Shown piece after piece: positions 42,046 through 52,753 of a stretch of DNA of 64,000 nucleotides. The notes under the pieces are model-generated. The model saw nothing but the letters and a program-made list of their open reading frames with translations. It had not been told where the DNA came from and did no database searches. Position 1 is the stretch's first letter; the number at the start of each line of letters is the position of its first letter. This DNA comes from Salinisphaera orenii subsp. halophila YIM 95161 (GTDB lineage Bacteria; Pseudomonadota; Gammaproteobacteria; Nevskiales; Salinisphaeraceae). Both the position numbers and the translations under genes were made by a program. The stretch covers positions 62,001-126,000 of the forward strand of contig NZ_AYKF01000001.1 in assembly GCF_003732545.1 (NCBI RefSeq), written 5' to 3'.

Positions 42046-43496
42046 GCGACACCTCCCGTATCGATCACGCCGCGCGCCAACGCCTGGGCCACGGATCCGA
42101 TGTCGCCGGCACCGAGCGTCAGCAGCACGTCGCCGTCGCGGACCACGCCCGGCAGCACCTCGCCCAGCCGGTGGACATCGTCCACGAACACCGGATCGAC
42201 CTTGCCGCGGGCGCGCACGCCGCGAGCCAGCGCGCGACCGTCGGCGTTGGCCAGCGCGGTCTCGCCGGCCGCATAGACTTCGCAGAGCACGAGCACGTCC
42301 AGCCCGGCCAGCACCTGGCAGAAATCGTCGAACAGGTCGCGCGTCCGCGTGAAGCGGTGCGGCTGGAACACCACCACCAGCCGCCGCTCCGGCCAGGCGC
42401 CACGCGCCGCATCGATAATGCTGGTGAGCTCGCGCGGGTGATGGCCGTAGTCGTCGACGAGCAGCACCTGCGCCGGGCCGAGCCTGATCTCGCCGTGGAC
42501 TTCGCAGCGCCGGCCGATGCCCGCGAACTGGGTCAACGCCGTGCCGATGGCGGGCATGCCCACGCCCAGTTCGTGGGCCACGGCCGCCGCCGCCAGCGCA
42601 TTGAGCACGTTGTGGCGCCCGGGCAGGTTCAGACGCACGTCGAAACCCTCGCTGTCGCCGTAGCGCAGCGTGAAGCGCGTGCCGGCGCCGTCGAAGACCA
42701 GATTCTCCGCTCGGAAGTCGGCATCGTTGTCGATGCCGTAGGTCACGATCGGCCGGCCGACGTCCGGCAGGATGCGCCGCACCACCGGATCGTCCACGCA
42801 CAGCACCGCCAGCCCGTAGAACGGCAGGTGGTGCAGAAACTCGACGAAGGTGTCGGTCAGGCGCGAGAACTCGCCGCCGTAGGCTTCCAGGTGATCGGCA
42901 TCGATATTGGTCACGATCGAGATCAGCGGCGTCAGGAAGAGGAACGACGCGTCCGACTCATCGGCCTCGGCGACCAGATACGGGCCCTCGCCGAGCCGGG
43001 CGTTGGAGCCCGCGCCCAGCACCTTGCCGCCGACGATGAAGGTCGGGTCCAGACCGCCGTCGGCCAGCAGCGACGCGACCAGGCTGGTCGTCGTGGTCTT
43101 GCCGTGGGTACCGGCCACGGCGATGCCATAGCGAAAGCGCATCAGCTCGGCCAGCATCTCGGCACGACGAACGATCGGCACCAGCCGTTCCCGCGCCGCC
43201 GCCACTTCGGGATTGTCGCCCGAGACCGCGCTCGAGACGACGACCACATCGGCATCGATGACGTTCTCGGCGGCGTGGCCGACGACGATACGGGCGCCCT
43301 GGGCGGCCAGCGCGCGCGTGGCCGTGCCTTCCTTGACGTCGCTGCCGGTCACGGTATAGCCGAGGTTGAGCAGCACGCGGGCGATGCCGGCCATGCCGAC
43401 GCCGCCGATGCCGACCATGTGCACGACGCTCACGCGCCGCATCGGCCGGTGCATGAGCGGCTGGAAACGATCACCGGCGGGCTGACGGTCGATCAT
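42042..43496 (-). CDS. murC: UDP-N-acetylmuramate--L-alanine ligase MurC
   Basis: MurC adds L-Ala to UDP-MurNAc, the first step of the stem peptide. The 484-residue protein has the Rossmann start VHMVGIGGVGMAGIARVL, the ATP P-loop GTHGKTTTTSL near residue 127, and VDDYGHHPREL in the C-terminal domain. The ATG at 43496 overlaps the murG stop by 4 bp. A murB gene is not present in the cluster, as in pseudomonads. Confidence 0.97.
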   Translation of the reverse strand: MIDRQPAGDRFQPLMHRPMRRVSVVHMVGIGGVGMAGIARVLLNLGYTVTGSDVKEGTATRALAAQGARIVVGHAAENVIDADVVVVSSAVSGDNPEVAAARERLVPIVRRAEMLAELMRFRYGIAVAGTHGKTTTTSLVASLLADGGLDPTFIVGGKVLGAGSNARLGEGPYLVAEADESDASFLFLTPLISIVTNIDADHLEAYGGEFSRLTDTFVEFLHHLPFYGLAVLCVDDPVVRRILPDVGRPIVTYGIDNDADFRAENLVFDGAGTRFTLRYGDSEGFDVRLNLPGRHNVLNALAAAAVAHELGVGMPAIGTALTQFAGIGRRCEVHGEIRLGPAQVLLVDDYGHHPRELTSIIDAARGAWPERRLVVVFQPHRFTRTRDLFDDFCQVLAGLDVLVLCEVYAAGETALANADGRALARGVRARGKVDPVFVDDVHRLGEVLPGVVRDGDVLLTLGAGDIGSVAQALARGVIDTGGVA

Positions 43497-44575
43497 GCGG
43501 CCTCCAGCGTCCTGAAGCAGGCATCGGCGATGTCGTCGGTCGCGCGCGGCCAGGCGGCGGCGCGCGCGGATTCGGCGCGGGCCAGCAACCGTTCGCGGTC
43601 GGCACACAGCGCGCGCATCGCCTCGGCCAGGCGCGCGACGGTGAGCGTGTCCTGATCGATCAGCTCGGCCGCGCCGGCCTCGACCAGGTAGCGGCCGTTG
43701 GCGCGCTGGTGATCGTCCACCGCAAAGGGATACGGCACCAGGATCGCGGGCAGACCGGCCGCCGCCAGTTCGGCCACGGTCAGCGCGCCGCTGCGACAGA
43801 TCACCGCGTCCGCCCAGCCGTAGGCGGCGGCCATGTCGTCGATGAACGCACTCACCTCGCCCTCGACCCCGTGTTCGGCGTAGGCCGCGCGGGCGGCGTC
43901 GAGGGTCCGCCCGGCCTGATGACGCACCACCGGCCGGATCGCCGGCGCGAGCTGCGCCAGCGCCGCGGGCACCCGCTCGTTGATCGCCAGGGCACCGCCA
44001 CTGCCGCCGAGCACGAGCAGCCGCACCGGCCCGTCCCGACCGGCCCAGCGCGCCGCCGGTGCCGGCAGGGCCAGGATCTCGCGGCGCACCGGGTTGCCGA
44101 CGGTGCGGGCCTCGGCGCCGGTAAAGGTGTCGGGGAACGCCTGCAGCACGGTCGTGGCGATCCGCGCCAGGCCGCGGTTGGTCAGCCCGGCGGCGGCATT
44201 CTGCTCGTGGATCAGCAGCGGCCGGCGAAGCAGGCGCGCGGCGAGCCCGCCCGGGCCCGAGGCGAACCCCCCCATGCCCACGACCAGCTGCGGCGCCAGT
44301 CGGCGCACGACGGCCAGCGCCTGCCCTCCGGCGCGCAGCAGACGCAGCGGCGCGGTCAGCCAGGACAGCGCGCCCTTGCCGCGCAGCCCGGCCACGTCGA
44401 TGGTGTGCAGTTCGAGACCGCGCTCCGGCACCAGCCGGGCCTCGATGCCCGCGCTCGTGCCCAGCCAGGAGACCCGGGCGCCGCGGGCGATCAGCGCCTC
44501 GGCGACGGCCAGCGCCGGGAACACGTGGCCGCCGGTGCCGCCGGCCATGATCAGCACGTGGGGGACACGACTCAT
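43493..44575 (-). CDS. murG: Lipid II synthase MurG
   Basis: MurG transfers GlcNAc from UDP-GlcNAc to lipid I at the inner face of the membrane. The 360-residue GT28 protein starts with the glycine-rich loop MAGGTGGHVFPALAVAEAL. It continues with GMGGFASGPGGLAARLL, LVLGGSGGALAINE and the UDP-site block ICRSGALTVAELAAAGLPAI. The ATG at 44575 overlaps the ftsW stop by 4 bp. Confidence 0.97.
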   Translation of the reverse strand: MSRVPHVLIMAGGTGGHVFPALAVAEALIARGARVSWLGTSAGIEARLVPERGLELHTIDVAGLRGKGALSWLTAPLRLLRAGGQALAVVRRLAPQLVVGMGGFASGPGGLAARLLRRPLLIHEQNAAAGLTNRGLARIATTVLQAFPDTFTGAEARTVGNPVRREILALPAPAARWAGRDGPVRLLVLGGSGGALAINERVPAALAQLAPAIRPVVRHQAGRTLDAARAAYAEHGVEGEVSAFIDDMAAAYGWADAVICRSGALTVAELAAAGLPAILVPYPFAVDDHQRANGRYLVEAGAAELIDQDTLTVARLAEAMRALCADRERLLARAESARAAAWPRATDDIADACFRTLEAA

Positions 44576-45738
44576 CCGGCCCTCCGCGATTTCGATTGCC
44601 GGGACTCGGGCTCTCGCGTCTCGATGTCGACGCGGATCAGCAGCGCACACAGCACGCACATGATCACCAGGCTCGAGCCGCCGTAGCTCATCAGCGGCAG
44701 GGTCAGCCCCTTGGTCGGCAGGATGCCCATGTTCACGGCGATGTTCACGAACGCCTGCAGCGCCAGCCAGCTCGACAGCCCGTAGGCGACGAAACCGGCG
44801 AACAGACGATCCATGTCCAGCGCCCGCCGGCCGATCGCGAAGCCACGCCAGACGACCAGCCCGAACAGGCCGATCAGCAGCAGCGAACCGATCAGACCGA
44901 ACTCCTCGGCATAGACGGCGAACAGGAAGTCGGTATGCGTCTCCGGCAGATACATCAGTTTCTGCACCGAGTTGCCGAGCCCCACGCCGGCGACCTCGCC
45001 GCGGCCGATCGCGATCAGGGACTGGGTCAGCTGAAAGCCGCTGGCGTAGGGATGCGCCCACGGATCGGCGAAGCTCACCAGCCGGGCAACGCGATACGGC
45101 GAAGACAGCGCGAGTGCGATCAGCAGGCCGCCCGCCGCCCCGGCGAGCACGACCAGATGCAGCAGCCTGGCCCCGGCCAGGAACAGGATCAGTCCGGCCA
45201 CCACGATCAGGATCGCAGCGGCACCGTAGTCGGGCTCGAGCAGCAGCAGGAAACTGGCGATGACCATGAACAGCATGGGCTTGAACAGACCGCTCCAGGA
45301 GGTCGTCAGCTCCAGCCGCCGGCGCGCCGCATAGCCCGCCACATAAAGAATCAGCGCCAGACGCGCCGGCTCGGAGGCCTGCATGGACACCGGGCCGAAA
45401 TCGATCCAGCGCTGGGCACCGTTGACCGCGTGGCCGATGCCCGGCACCAGCACCACCACCAATAGCAGCAGGCCGCCACCGAGCAGCGTGAACGTATTGG
45501 CCTCCCAGGCCTTCAACGGCACGTGCAGCACCAGAAAGCCCACCACGAGCCCGATCAGCGCGTAGATCGCCTGGCGATAGAAGAAATACATCGGTTCGCC
45601 GGTCATCCGGTCGGCCACCGCCACCGAGGCCGAGCCGACCATGACGAGGCCGATGCAGCCGATCAGACCCAGACCGATGAGCAGCGCCGCATCCGGGCGC
45701 ACTCGCGGCAGGACGAGCCAGTTCAAGAGCCGGTTCAT
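44572..45738 (-). CDS. ftsW: Septal peptidoglycan polymerase FtsW
   Basis: FtsW is the SEDS-family glycosyltransferase that polymerises lipid II at the septum together with FtsI. The 388-residue protein has about ten transmembrane helices, the GIGHAVNGAQRWIDFGPVS loop near residue 100 with the conserved catalytic-region Asp/Arg, and the signature KGLTLPLMSYGGSSL near residue 350. It overlaps murD upstream and murG downstream by 4 bp each. Confidence 0.97.
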   Translation of the reverse strand: MNRLLNWLVLPRVRPDAALLIGLGLIGCIGLVMVGSASVAVADRMTGEPMYFFYRQAIYALIGLVVGFLVLHVPLKAWEANTFTLLGGGLLLLVVVLVPGIGHAVNGAQRWIDFGPVSMQASEPARLALILYVAGYAARRRLELTTSWSGLFKPMLFMVIASFLLLLEPDYGAAAILIVVAGLILFLAGARLLHLVVLAGAAGGLLIALALSSPYRVARLVSFADPWAHPYASGFQLTQSLIAIGRGEVAGVGLGNSVQKLMYLPETHTDFLFAVYAEEFGLIGSLLLIGLFGLVVWRGFAIGRRALDMDRLFAGFVAYGLSSWLALQAFVNIAVNMGILPTKGLTLPLMSYGGSSLVIMCVLCALLIRVDIETREPESRQSKSRRAG

Positions 45739-47075
45739 GCCGCGACCTCCCCGACGGCGGCGACGAACGCCGCACCGCGGTCGGCGTAGCCGGCGAACTG
45801 ATCGAAGCTGGCGCAGCCCGGAGAGAGCAGTACCGTGTCGCCCGACCGGGCCAGCGCCGCGGCCTGCCGAACGGCTTCGCGCAGCGTCTCGACCCGATAC
45901 ACCGCGACATGGCCGTCGACGGCGGCGGCGATCCGCTCGCCGTCCTGACCGAAGACGATGACCGCGCGGGCGCGCGCCCCGGCCAGCGGTCCGAGTGGGG
46001 CGAAATCGGCGTCCTTGGCCTGGCCGCCGGCGAGCAGGATCACCGGGGCGGACATGCCCTCGAGCGAGGCCATGAGCGCGCCGAGATTCGTCCCCTTGGA
46101 GTCGTTGACCCAGGTTACGCCCCGGTGCTCGGCGACCGTCTCGCAGCGGTGCGGCAGGCCGGAGAATGCCGTCAGGCCGGAACGGATGACATCCGGCTGG
46201 AGCCCGGCCGCCTCGGCCAGCGCCCAGACCGCGAGCGCGTTGATGCGGTTGTGACGCCCGGCCAGGCGCAGGGCGTCGCAGGCCAGCCAGGGCCGCTCGT
46301 CCCGGGCCAGCGACTCGCCGTCGACATCCCGGTACAGCCGGTAGTCACAGCCGGCGCCGCTGCCGAAACGCACCACCCGGGCATCGCCGGTGTCCATGGT
46401 CGCCACCCGGGCGTCGTCCGCGTTGACCAGCGCCACGCCGGCATGGCGGTAGATGCGGGCCTTGAGCGCGGCGTAGTGTTCGACATCGCCGTGGCGGTCG
46501 ATATGATCCGCACTCACGTTGAGCACGACCGCCGCCGCCGCCGCCAGCGATTCCGTCAGTTCGAGCTGGAAGCTCGACAGCTCCAGCACATAGAGCTCGA
46601 CGTCGTCGGCGAGCAGATCCAGCGCCGGCGTGCCGAAGTTGCCGCCCACAGCGACCTCGAGGCCGGCCGCGCGCGCGATCTCGCCGACCCAGGCCGTGAC
46701 CGTGGACTTGCCGTTGGACCCGGTGATCGCGATCACGGGCGCGGCGGCGATCCGGGCGAACCATTCGACGTCGCCGACCACGGCCAGGCCGCGCGCCCGG
46801 GCCGTGGCGACGATCGGCTCGCGCAGATCCACCCCGGGCGAGACGACCAGCCGATCGACGCCCTCGAGTGCCGCCGTGTCCAGCGCGCCCGTCTGCAGCT
46901 CGGCCTGCGGGCAGTCCCGCCGCAGGGCCTCGGCGCCGGGCGGCTCGACGCGGCTGTCGACCACACGCACGGCGGCGCCGTGGGCCGCAGCGAAGCGCGC
47001 GGCGGAGACTCCGGATACGCCGCAGCCGACCACGAGCACGCGGCTGTCGACCAGTTCTTGGCTCAGGCCACTCAT
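45735..47075 (-). CDS. murD: UDP-N-acetylmuramoyl-L-alanine--D-glutamate ligase MurD
   Basis: MurD adds D-Glu to UDP-MurNAc-L-Ala. The 446-residue protein has the N-terminal Rossmann domain ([16 protein letters not shown]), the ATP loop [14 protein letters not shown] near residue 113, and the C-terminal [12 protein letters not shown] block. ATG 47075 gives [15 protein letters not shown] and overlaps the mraY stop by 4 bp; the longer open frame upstream runs through mraY in another phase and is not coding. Confidence 0.97.
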   Translation of the reverse strand: MSGLSQELVDSRVLVVGCGVSGVSAARFAAAHGAAVRVVDSRVEPPGAEALRRDCPQAELQTGALDTAALEGVDRLVVSPGVDLREPIVATARARGLAVVGDVEWFARIAAAPVIAITGSNGKSTVTAWVGEIARAAGLEVAVGGNFGTPALDLLADDVELYVLELSSFQLELTESLAAAAAVVLNVSADHIDRHGDVEHYAALKARIYRHAGVALVNADDARVATMDTGDARVVRFGSGAGCDYRLYRDVDGESLARDERPWLACDALRLAGRHNRINALAVWALAEAAGLQPDVIRSGLTAFSGLPHRCETVAEHRGVTWVNDSKGTNLGALMASLEGMSAPVILLAGGQAKDADFAPLGPLAGARARAVIVFGQDGERIAAAVDGHVAVYRVETLREAVRQAAALARSGDTVLLSPGCASFDQFAGYADRGAAFVAAVGEVAA

Positions 47076-48154
47076 CGGATCTTCAACGTCGACAGGCCGA
47101 TGAGCACGAGCACCAGCGTGACGATCCAGAATCGCACGATGATCTTGGGCTCGGCCCAGCCCTTGAGTTCGAAATGGTGATGCAGGGGTGCCATGCGGAA
47201 CATCCGCTTGCCGGTGAGCTTGTAGGTAGCCACCTGCAGGATCACGGACACCGTCTCGGCCACGAACACGCCGCCCATGACGAGCAGCACCAGTTCCTGA
47301 CGCACGATCACGGCCACGACGCCGAGCGCCGCACCCAGCGCCAGCGCGCCGACATCCCCCATGAAGACCTGCGCCGGATAGGCGTTGAACCAGAGAAAGC
47401 CGAGGCCCGCCCCGCCGATGGCGGTGCAGAAGACCGACAGCTCGCCCACCCCCTGGATGTAGGAAAAGCCCAGATAATCCGCGAACACGGCGTTGCCGCT
47501 GGCGTAGGCGAACACCGCCAGCGCCGAGGCCACCAGCACGCAGGGCATGATCGCGAGTCCGTCGAGGCCGTCGGTCAGATTGACGGCGTTGCTCGAACCC
47601 ACGATCACGAAATAGCTCCAGACGATATAGCCCGCCCCCAGCGGAACGGCCACGTCCTTGAGCATCGGGATCAGCACGCTGGTCTCGGCGGCGCTGCTCG
47701 CGCCCAGATACAGCCACAGCCCGGCGGCCAGACCGACGAGCGTCTGCGCCCCGTACTTGGCCCGGGCCGACAGCCCCTTGCTGTTGCCGAAGGCCAGTTT
47801 GCGATAGTCGTCGATGAAGCCGATGGCACCGAAGGCGCCGGTCACCAGGACCGTGAGCCACACCCAGCCGTTGGCGACGTCGGCCCAGAGCAGCGTCGAC
47901 ACGATCACGGAGGCGATGATCAGCGAACCACCCATGGTCGGCGTGCCGGCCTTGACCAGGTGGCTCTGCGGGCCGTCGTCACGCACATGCTGGCCGATCT
48001 GGTGAAAGGTCAGCTTGCGGATCATCCACGGGCCGAACAGGAACGAAAACAGCATCGCCGTGAGCACGCCCAGAATCGCGCGCAGGGTGATGAACTGAAA
48101 CACGCGAAAGCCGCTGTGCAGCGGTTCGAGCCAGTCGGCGAGATACATCAGCAT
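47072..48154 (-). CDS. mraY: Phospho-MurNAc-pentapeptide transferase MraY
   Basis: MraY moves the precursor sugar-peptide to undecaprenyl phosphate, giving lipid I. The 360-residue polytopic protein has [19 protein letters not shown], the FIDDYRKL catalytic Asp pair, [13 protein letters not shown] and the [16 protein letters not shown] loop that ends the family signature. It overlaps the murF stop by 7 bp. Confidence 0.98.
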   Translation of the reverse strand: MLMYLADWLEPLHSGFRVFQFITLRAILGVLTAMLFSFLFGPWMIRKLTFHQIGQHVRDDGPQSHLVKAGTPTMGGSLIIASVIVSTLLWADVANGWVWLTVLVTGAFGAIGFIDDYRKLAFGNSKGLSARAKYGAQTLVGLAAGLWLYLGASSAAETSVLIPMLKDVAVPLGAGYIVWSYFVIVGSSNAVNLTDGLDGLAIMPCVLVASALAVFAYASGNAVFADYLGFSYIQGVGELSVFCTAIGGAGLGFLWFNAYPAQVFMGDVGALALGAALGVVAVIVRQELVLLVMGGVFVAETVSVILQVATYKLTGKRMFRMAPLHHHFELKGWAEPKIIVRFWIVTLVLVLIGLSTLKIR

Positions 48155-49527
48155 GGCGCACCCGCCTTCGCCTCGGGCGCGATGCGTAGAGCGTCGGCGA
48201 CCCGATCCATCCGGGCGCTGCGCGAGCCCTTGACCAGAATCGTCACCGGGACTTCTTCGCCATCGAGGGCTTCCAGCAGCGCGGCGTTGAGCGCGTCGTG
48301 ATCGGCGAACCAGGCGCCACCGTCACCGAAGGCCTCGACCGAGAGCCGACTCTGCGGTCCGGTCGCCCAGAGCCGGTCGATACCGGCCTCGCGCGCGGCC
48401 AGACCGGCATCGCGGTGCGCGGCCTGCGCGTGCTCTCCGAGCTCGCCCATGTCGCCGAGCACGGCCCAGCGCGGCGCCGGCTGCTGCGCCAGCCAGCCGA
48501 GCGCGGCCGCCAGCGAACCGGGATTGGCGTTGTAGCTGTCGTCCACCAGATGCACGCCGTGCCGACCGGCGGTGATCGCGAGCCGACCGCCCACCGCCTC
48601 CAGCCCGGCCAGCGCACGCGCGATGGTCGCGCCGTCCACGCCCACGGCATGCGCGCCCGCGGCCGCCGCCAGCGCGTTCGACACGTTATGGGCACCGGCG
48701 AGCGGCAGCGTGACCGCGATGGTCTCGCCGGGCAGCACCAGCGTGAAACGGCTGCCCCGGCCGTCCATGGTCACATCGACGGCGCGCACATCGGCGGCCT
48801 CGGCTTCGCGGCCGAACGTGAGCACGCGACGCGAGCCCGCCACCTCGCGCCAGTAGTCCGTATAGGCATCGTCGGCGTTGATCACCGCCACACCGTCGTC
48901 CGCCAGCGCCGCATAGAGCTCGCTCTTGCCGCGGGCCACGCCGTCGCGACTGCCGAACCCCTCGAGATGCGCATCGCCGGCGTTGGTGATCACGCCCACG
49001 CTCGGCCGGGCGATCGCGGCCAGCTCGGCGATCTCGCCGGGCGCGGAGGCACCCATCTCGATCACCGCCCGCTCGACCCGGCCGTCCAGACGCATCAGCG
49101 TCAGCGGCACGCCCAGGTGATTGTTCAGATTGCCTTCGGTAGCCAGCACCGGGCCGGCGGCCCCGAGGATCGCGGCCAGCATCTGCTTGACCGTCGTCTT
49201 GCCGTTGCTGCCGGTCACGCCGACCACCGGCCCGTCGAATCGCGCCCGCGCCTCGGCACCGGCGCGGGTAAGCGCGGCCGCGACGTCGGCGACCTCGAGC
49301 TGCGGCAGACGCGCATCCACACGATGCGCGACCACGGCCGCGGCTGCGCCCAGGCTGGCGGCCTTGGCGACGAAGTCGTGGCCGTCGACGCGCTCGCCGG
49401 CCAGGGCGAAGAACAGCGCGCCGCGCGGCAGGCGGCGGGTGTCGATGCTCGCACCGGCGAAATCGCCGTCGGCGCCGTGCAGGTCCGCGTCCAGCACTTC
49501 GGCCAGCCGTGACAATCGACCGTTCAT
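48148..49527 (-). CDS. murF: UDP-MurNAc-tripeptide--D-alanyl-D-alanine ligase MurF
   Basis: MurF adds D-Ala-D-Ala to complete the pentapeptide. The 459-residue protein has [18 protein letters not shown], the ATP loop [15 protein letters not shown] near residue 105 and [15 protein letters not shown], a hallmark of MurF. The start overlaps the murE stop by 4 bp. Confidence 0.97.
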   Translation of the reverse strand: MNGRLSRLAEVLDADLHGADGDFAGASIDTRRLPRGALFFALAGERVDGHDFVAKAASLGAAAAVVAHRVDARLPQLEVADVAAALTRAGAEARARFDGPVVGVTGSNGKTTVKQMLAAILGAAGPVLATEGNLNNHLGVPLTLMRLDGRVERAVIEMGASAPGEIAELAAIARPSVGVITNAGDAHLEGFGSRDGVARGKSELYAALADDGVAVINADDAYTDYWREVAGSRRVLTFGREAEAADVRAVDVTMDGRGSRFTLVLPGETIAVTLPLAGAHNVSNALAAAAGAHAVGVDGATIARALAGLEAVGGRLAITAGRHGVHLVDDSYNANPGSLAAALGWLAQQPAPRWAVLGDMGELGEHAQAAHRDAGLAAREAGIDRLWATGPQSRLSVEAFGDGGAWFADHDALNAALLEALDGEEVPVTILVKGSRSARMDRVADALRIAPEAKAGAPC

Positions 49528-51020
49528 ACCGCCCCCAGCGCGCGGCGGGCCACGACCCGATCGTCGAAGGCCCGGCGGGTGTCGCCGATCTGCTGGCTCG
49601 TCTCGTGCCCTTTGCCGGCGATCAGCACGACGTCGCCGTCGCGCGCCGCGGCGAGTGCGCCGCCGATGGCCTCGGCCCGGTCGTGACGGACGGTCACGTC
49701 GACGTCGTCGGCGATGCCGGCGCGGATGTCGGCGACGATCGCAGCCGGCACCTCGTGGCGCGGATTGTCGTCGGTGAGCCAGAGCACGTCCGCGCCCCGG
49801 GCCGCAGCCTCGCCCATCAGGGCGCGCTTGCCGCTATCGCGATCACCGCCGCAGCCGAACACGCAGAACACGCGCCCGGCGGCGTGCTCGGCCACCGCGG
49901 CGAGCGCCTGCGCCAGGGCGTTGGGCGTATGCGCGTAGTCGACCACCACCAGCGGTTGGTCGGCACGCCCCGGGATTCGTTCCATCCGGCCCGGCACGGT
50001 ACGCGCCTCGGCGAGCACGGCCGCGGCCGCGGCCACCGGAATACCGCGCACCAGCAGCACGGCCAGCACCGCGGCCAGGTTGGCGGCGTTGAAGCGTCCG
50101 ATCAGGCCGGTCTCGATGCGCGCGGCGCCGGCATGGCTGTCGATCTCGATCTCCAGGCCATCGGCGCGCGCCCGCACCGCCCGCAGGCCCACGTAGTGCG
50201 CGGCGAGATGCGAGACATCGCCGCTGCCGTAGGCCACCGGCGTGACCGCATCCGCCAGCTCCTCGAGCCAGGCGCGGCCGAGGGCGTCGTCGGCGTTGAG
50301 TATCGCGTACCGCAGCCCGTCGAGCGTGAACAGGCGCCGTTTCGCGGCGGCGTAGGCGGCCGCGTCGCCGTGATAGTCCAGATGATCGCGCCCGACCTGG
50401 GTGAGCACGGCCACGTCGAAGGCCACGCCGTCCACGCGGTGCTGATCCAGTGCATGCGACGACACCTCGAAGGCGACCGCCGCCGCGTCGGCGGTGACGA
50501 AGCGGGCGAGCCAGTCCTGGACCGCGACGGCATCCGGCGTGGTATGGCTGGCCTCGGCAAGATCGTCGGTGAAACCGAAACCCAGCGTGCCGAGATAGCC
50601 GCAGCGCGTGCCGAGCGCATCCAGAGCCCGGGCGAGCAGCCAGGCGCAGGAGGTCTTGCCGTCGGTCCCGGTGACACCGGTCACGAACAGCCGCTGCGCC
50701 GGCTCGCCGTAGGCGCGCGCGGCGATGCGACTGGCCCGGGCGGCCAGATCCGGCACACGGACATGGGGCACGTCCAGCACGGGCGCGCGTTCGCGGTCCC
50801 AGACCACCGCCCTAACGCCGCGCGCGACGGCGTCGTCGGCGTGGTCCAGGCCGTGGGTGCGCGTGCCCTGGTAGGCCATGAACAGACTGCCGGGACGCGC
50901 CGCGCGGCTGTCGATCGTGACCTGCGCGATCTCGGCATCCGGAACGCCATCCACGCCAAACCCCACCAGCAGACGAGCCAGCGGCTGGCGCAGGGGGGTG
51001 GCCGGTGCGAGCCCCATCAT
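49524..51020 (-). CDS. murE: UDP-MurNAc-L-alanyl-D-glutamate--2,6-diaminopimelate ligase MurE
   Basis: MurE adds the third residue of the stem peptide. The 498-residue protein has the ATP loop GVTGTDGKTSCAWLL near residue 113, DYAHTPNALAQAL, and the DNPR motif in TDDNPRHEVP. DNPR marks enzymes that take meso-diaminopimelate rather than lysine, so the cell wall is of the DAP type. ATG 51020 overlaps the ftsI stop by 4 bp. Confidence 0.97.
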   Translation of the reverse strand: MMGLAPATPLRQPLARLLVGFGVDGVPDAEIAQVTIDSRAARPGSLFMAYQGTRTHGLDHADDAVARGVRAVVWDRERAPVLDVPHVRVPDLAARASRIAARAYGEPAQRLFVTGVTGTDGKTSCAWLLARALDALGTRCGYLGTLGFGFTDDLAEASHTTPDAVAVQDWLARFVTADAAAVAFEVSSHALDQHRVDGVAFDVAVLTQVGRDHLDYHGDAAAYAAAKRRLFTLDGLRYAILNADDALGRAWLEELADAVTPVAYGSGDVSHLAAHYVGLRAVRARADGLEIEIDSHAGAARIETGLIGRFNAANLAAVLAVLLVRGIPVAAAAAVLAEARTVPGRMERIPGRADQPLVVVDYAHTPNALAQALAAVAEHAAGRVFCVFGCGGDRDSGKRALMGEAAARGADVLWLTDDNPRHEVPAAIVADIRAGIADDVDVTVRHDRAEAIGGALAAARDGDVVLIAGKGHETSQQIGDTRRAFDDRVVARRALGAV

Positions 51021-52753
51021 GTCCCCGCCTCGCCGTCGTCGGCCTTGGCCGCCAGCATCGCCGGATTGTCCGGGGGCACGCGCAGGATGCGCAGCGCGTC
51101 GCGCATGACCGCCGCGAAGACCGGCGCGGCCACCGCGCCGCCGTAGTATTCGTCTTTCTTCGGCTCGTCGAGCATCACCAGTGTGACCAGCGCCGGGTCC
51201 TCGGCCGGCGCCATGCCGACGAACAGCGCCTGGTGGCGATCGCTGTTGTAGCCGCCGCCGCCCGCCTTGCGCGCGGTACCGGTCTTGCCCGCCACGCGAT
51301 AGCCCGGGATCGCGGCCCGCGAGGCCGTACCGGCCGGCGAGACCACGCCTTCGAGCATCCGGCGCATGGCACGAGCGGTCTCCGCGGAGATCACACGCTC
51401 GGGCGGCGCGTGCATCTGCGCGCCCTCGCCCTGGATGAGGCGAAGGCTGCGAAGCATGCCGTCGTCGGCGATCGCGCCATAGGCGCGCACCAGCTGGAGT
51501 GCGGTGATCGACAGCCCGTAACCGTAGGAGGCGACCGCGGTCTCGACGTCGTTCCAGCCGTAGAAATCCTCGAGCACGCCGTAGCGCTCGCCCGGGAAAC
51601 GGGTGCCGCTGGTCTGCCCGAAGCCGAACTTGTGGTAGGTGCGCCAGACCTGTTCCGCGCCCATCTTCAGGCCGACATGGGCGGCGCCGACATTGCTCGA
51701 CTTCTGCAGGATCTTGGCGAAATCGACGTCCCCGTAGTCGCGGTAGTCCTGCACCGTGAGGCGGCCCACCTGGAACCAGCCCTTGGTCTCGATCTCGTCG
51801 TCGGTGTCGTAGAGACCGGAATCCAGCGCGCCGGACAGCAGGATCGGCTTGACGGTGGACCCCGGCTCCATGACGTCGGTGGCCGCCCGCGCGCGAACGC
51901 CGGCCGGATCGATCGAATCACGGTCGTTCGGATTGAAGCTCGGATAGGAGGCCACCGCGCGCAGCTCGCCGCTGGACGGGTCGAGCATGACCACCAGACC
52001 GCCGGCGGCATCGTTGCTGACCACTGCCGACTTGATGTGGCGATAGGCCAGATACTGCAGCCGCGAGTCGAGAGTCAGGCGCAGATCATGACCGGGCTGC
52101 GGCGGCTCGAACTCGGCGACATCCTCGACCGTGCGGCCGAGCCGGTCCTTGATCACGCGACGGCTGCCCGGTTCGCCGTCGAGGAACTCGTTGCGATCGA
52201 GCTCCAGGCCCTCCTGCCCGCGGCCGTCGATATTGCTCATCCCCACGATCTGCGCCGCGGCCTCGCCGGCCGGATAGTAGCGCTTGTATTCGCGCTGCAG
52301 AAAGATGCCGGGCGCGTCGACGTTCATCACCGAGCGCGCGTCCGAGGGCGACAGCTGACGCCGCAGATACAGGAACTGCCGGCCGCGGTAGTCCTCGAGC
52401 CGTTTGCGGAGATCCGCGGTGGACATGTTCAGGCGCTTGGCCAGGGCCGGCAGTTTCTCCGGCGCCTCGAGCACGGCGCCCGGCACTGCCCAGACGGACT
52501 CGGTCGGCGCCGACAGCGCCAGCGGCTCGCCGTTGCGATCCTCGATCGCGCCGCGCCCGGCCGGAACCGAGACCGTACGCAGATGGCGCTTGTCGCCCTC
52601 CTTGGCCAGAAATGCCTGATCGAGCACCTGGAGATCGAAGGCGCGGCCGGCGAGCACGAGCGCGAACAGCGCAAAGGCGCCGAGGACGACGCCCCCACGC
52701 CAGCGCGCCGGCGGCGGCAGCTGGGTATTGCGATTGCGGCGCGGCGCACTCAC
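51017..52753 (-). CDS. ftsI: Septal transpeptidase FtsI (penicillin-binding protein 3)
   Basis: FtsI cross-links septal peptidoglycan with FtsW. The 578-residue class B PBP has a basic N-terminus, one membrane helix (GAFALFALVLAGRAFDLQVLD), a pedestal domain and the transpeptidase domain. The three active-site motifs are visible: STVK in MEPGSTVKPILLSG, SSN in QKSSNVGAAH and KTG in VAGKTGTARKAGGGG. The start is GTG at 52753 because it overlaps the ftsL stop by 4 bp (GTGA) and gives the usual short cytoplasmic tail; a start at 52876 lies inside ftsL. Confidence 0.97.
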   Translation of the reverse strand: MSAPRRNRNTQLPPPARWRGGVVLGAFALFALVLAGRAFDLQVLDQAFLAKEGDKRHLRTVSVPAGRGAIEDRNGEPLALSAPTESVWAVPGAVLEAPEKLPALAKRLNMSTADLRKRLEDYRGRQFLYLRRQLSPSDARSVMNVDAPGIFLQREYKRYYPAGEAAAQIVGMSNIDGRGQEGLELDRNEFLDGEPGSRRVIKDRLGRTVEDVAEFEPPQPGHDLRLTLDSRLQYLAYRHIKSAVVSNDAAGGLVVMLDPSSGELRAVASYPSFNPNDRDSIDPAGVRARAATDVMEPGSTVKPILLSGALDSGLYDTDDEIETKGWFQVGRLTVQDYRDYGDVDFAKILQKSSNVGAAHVGLKMGAEQVWRTYHKFGFGQTSGTRFPGERYGVLEDFYGWNDVETAVASYGYGLSITALQLVRAYGAIADDGMLRSLRLIQGEGAQMHAPPERVISAETARAMRRMLEGVVSPAGTASRAAIPGYRVAGKTGTARKAGGGGYNSDRHQALFVGMAPAEDPALVTLVMLDEPKKDEYYGGAVAAPVFAAVMRDALRILRVPPDNPAMLAAKADDGEAGT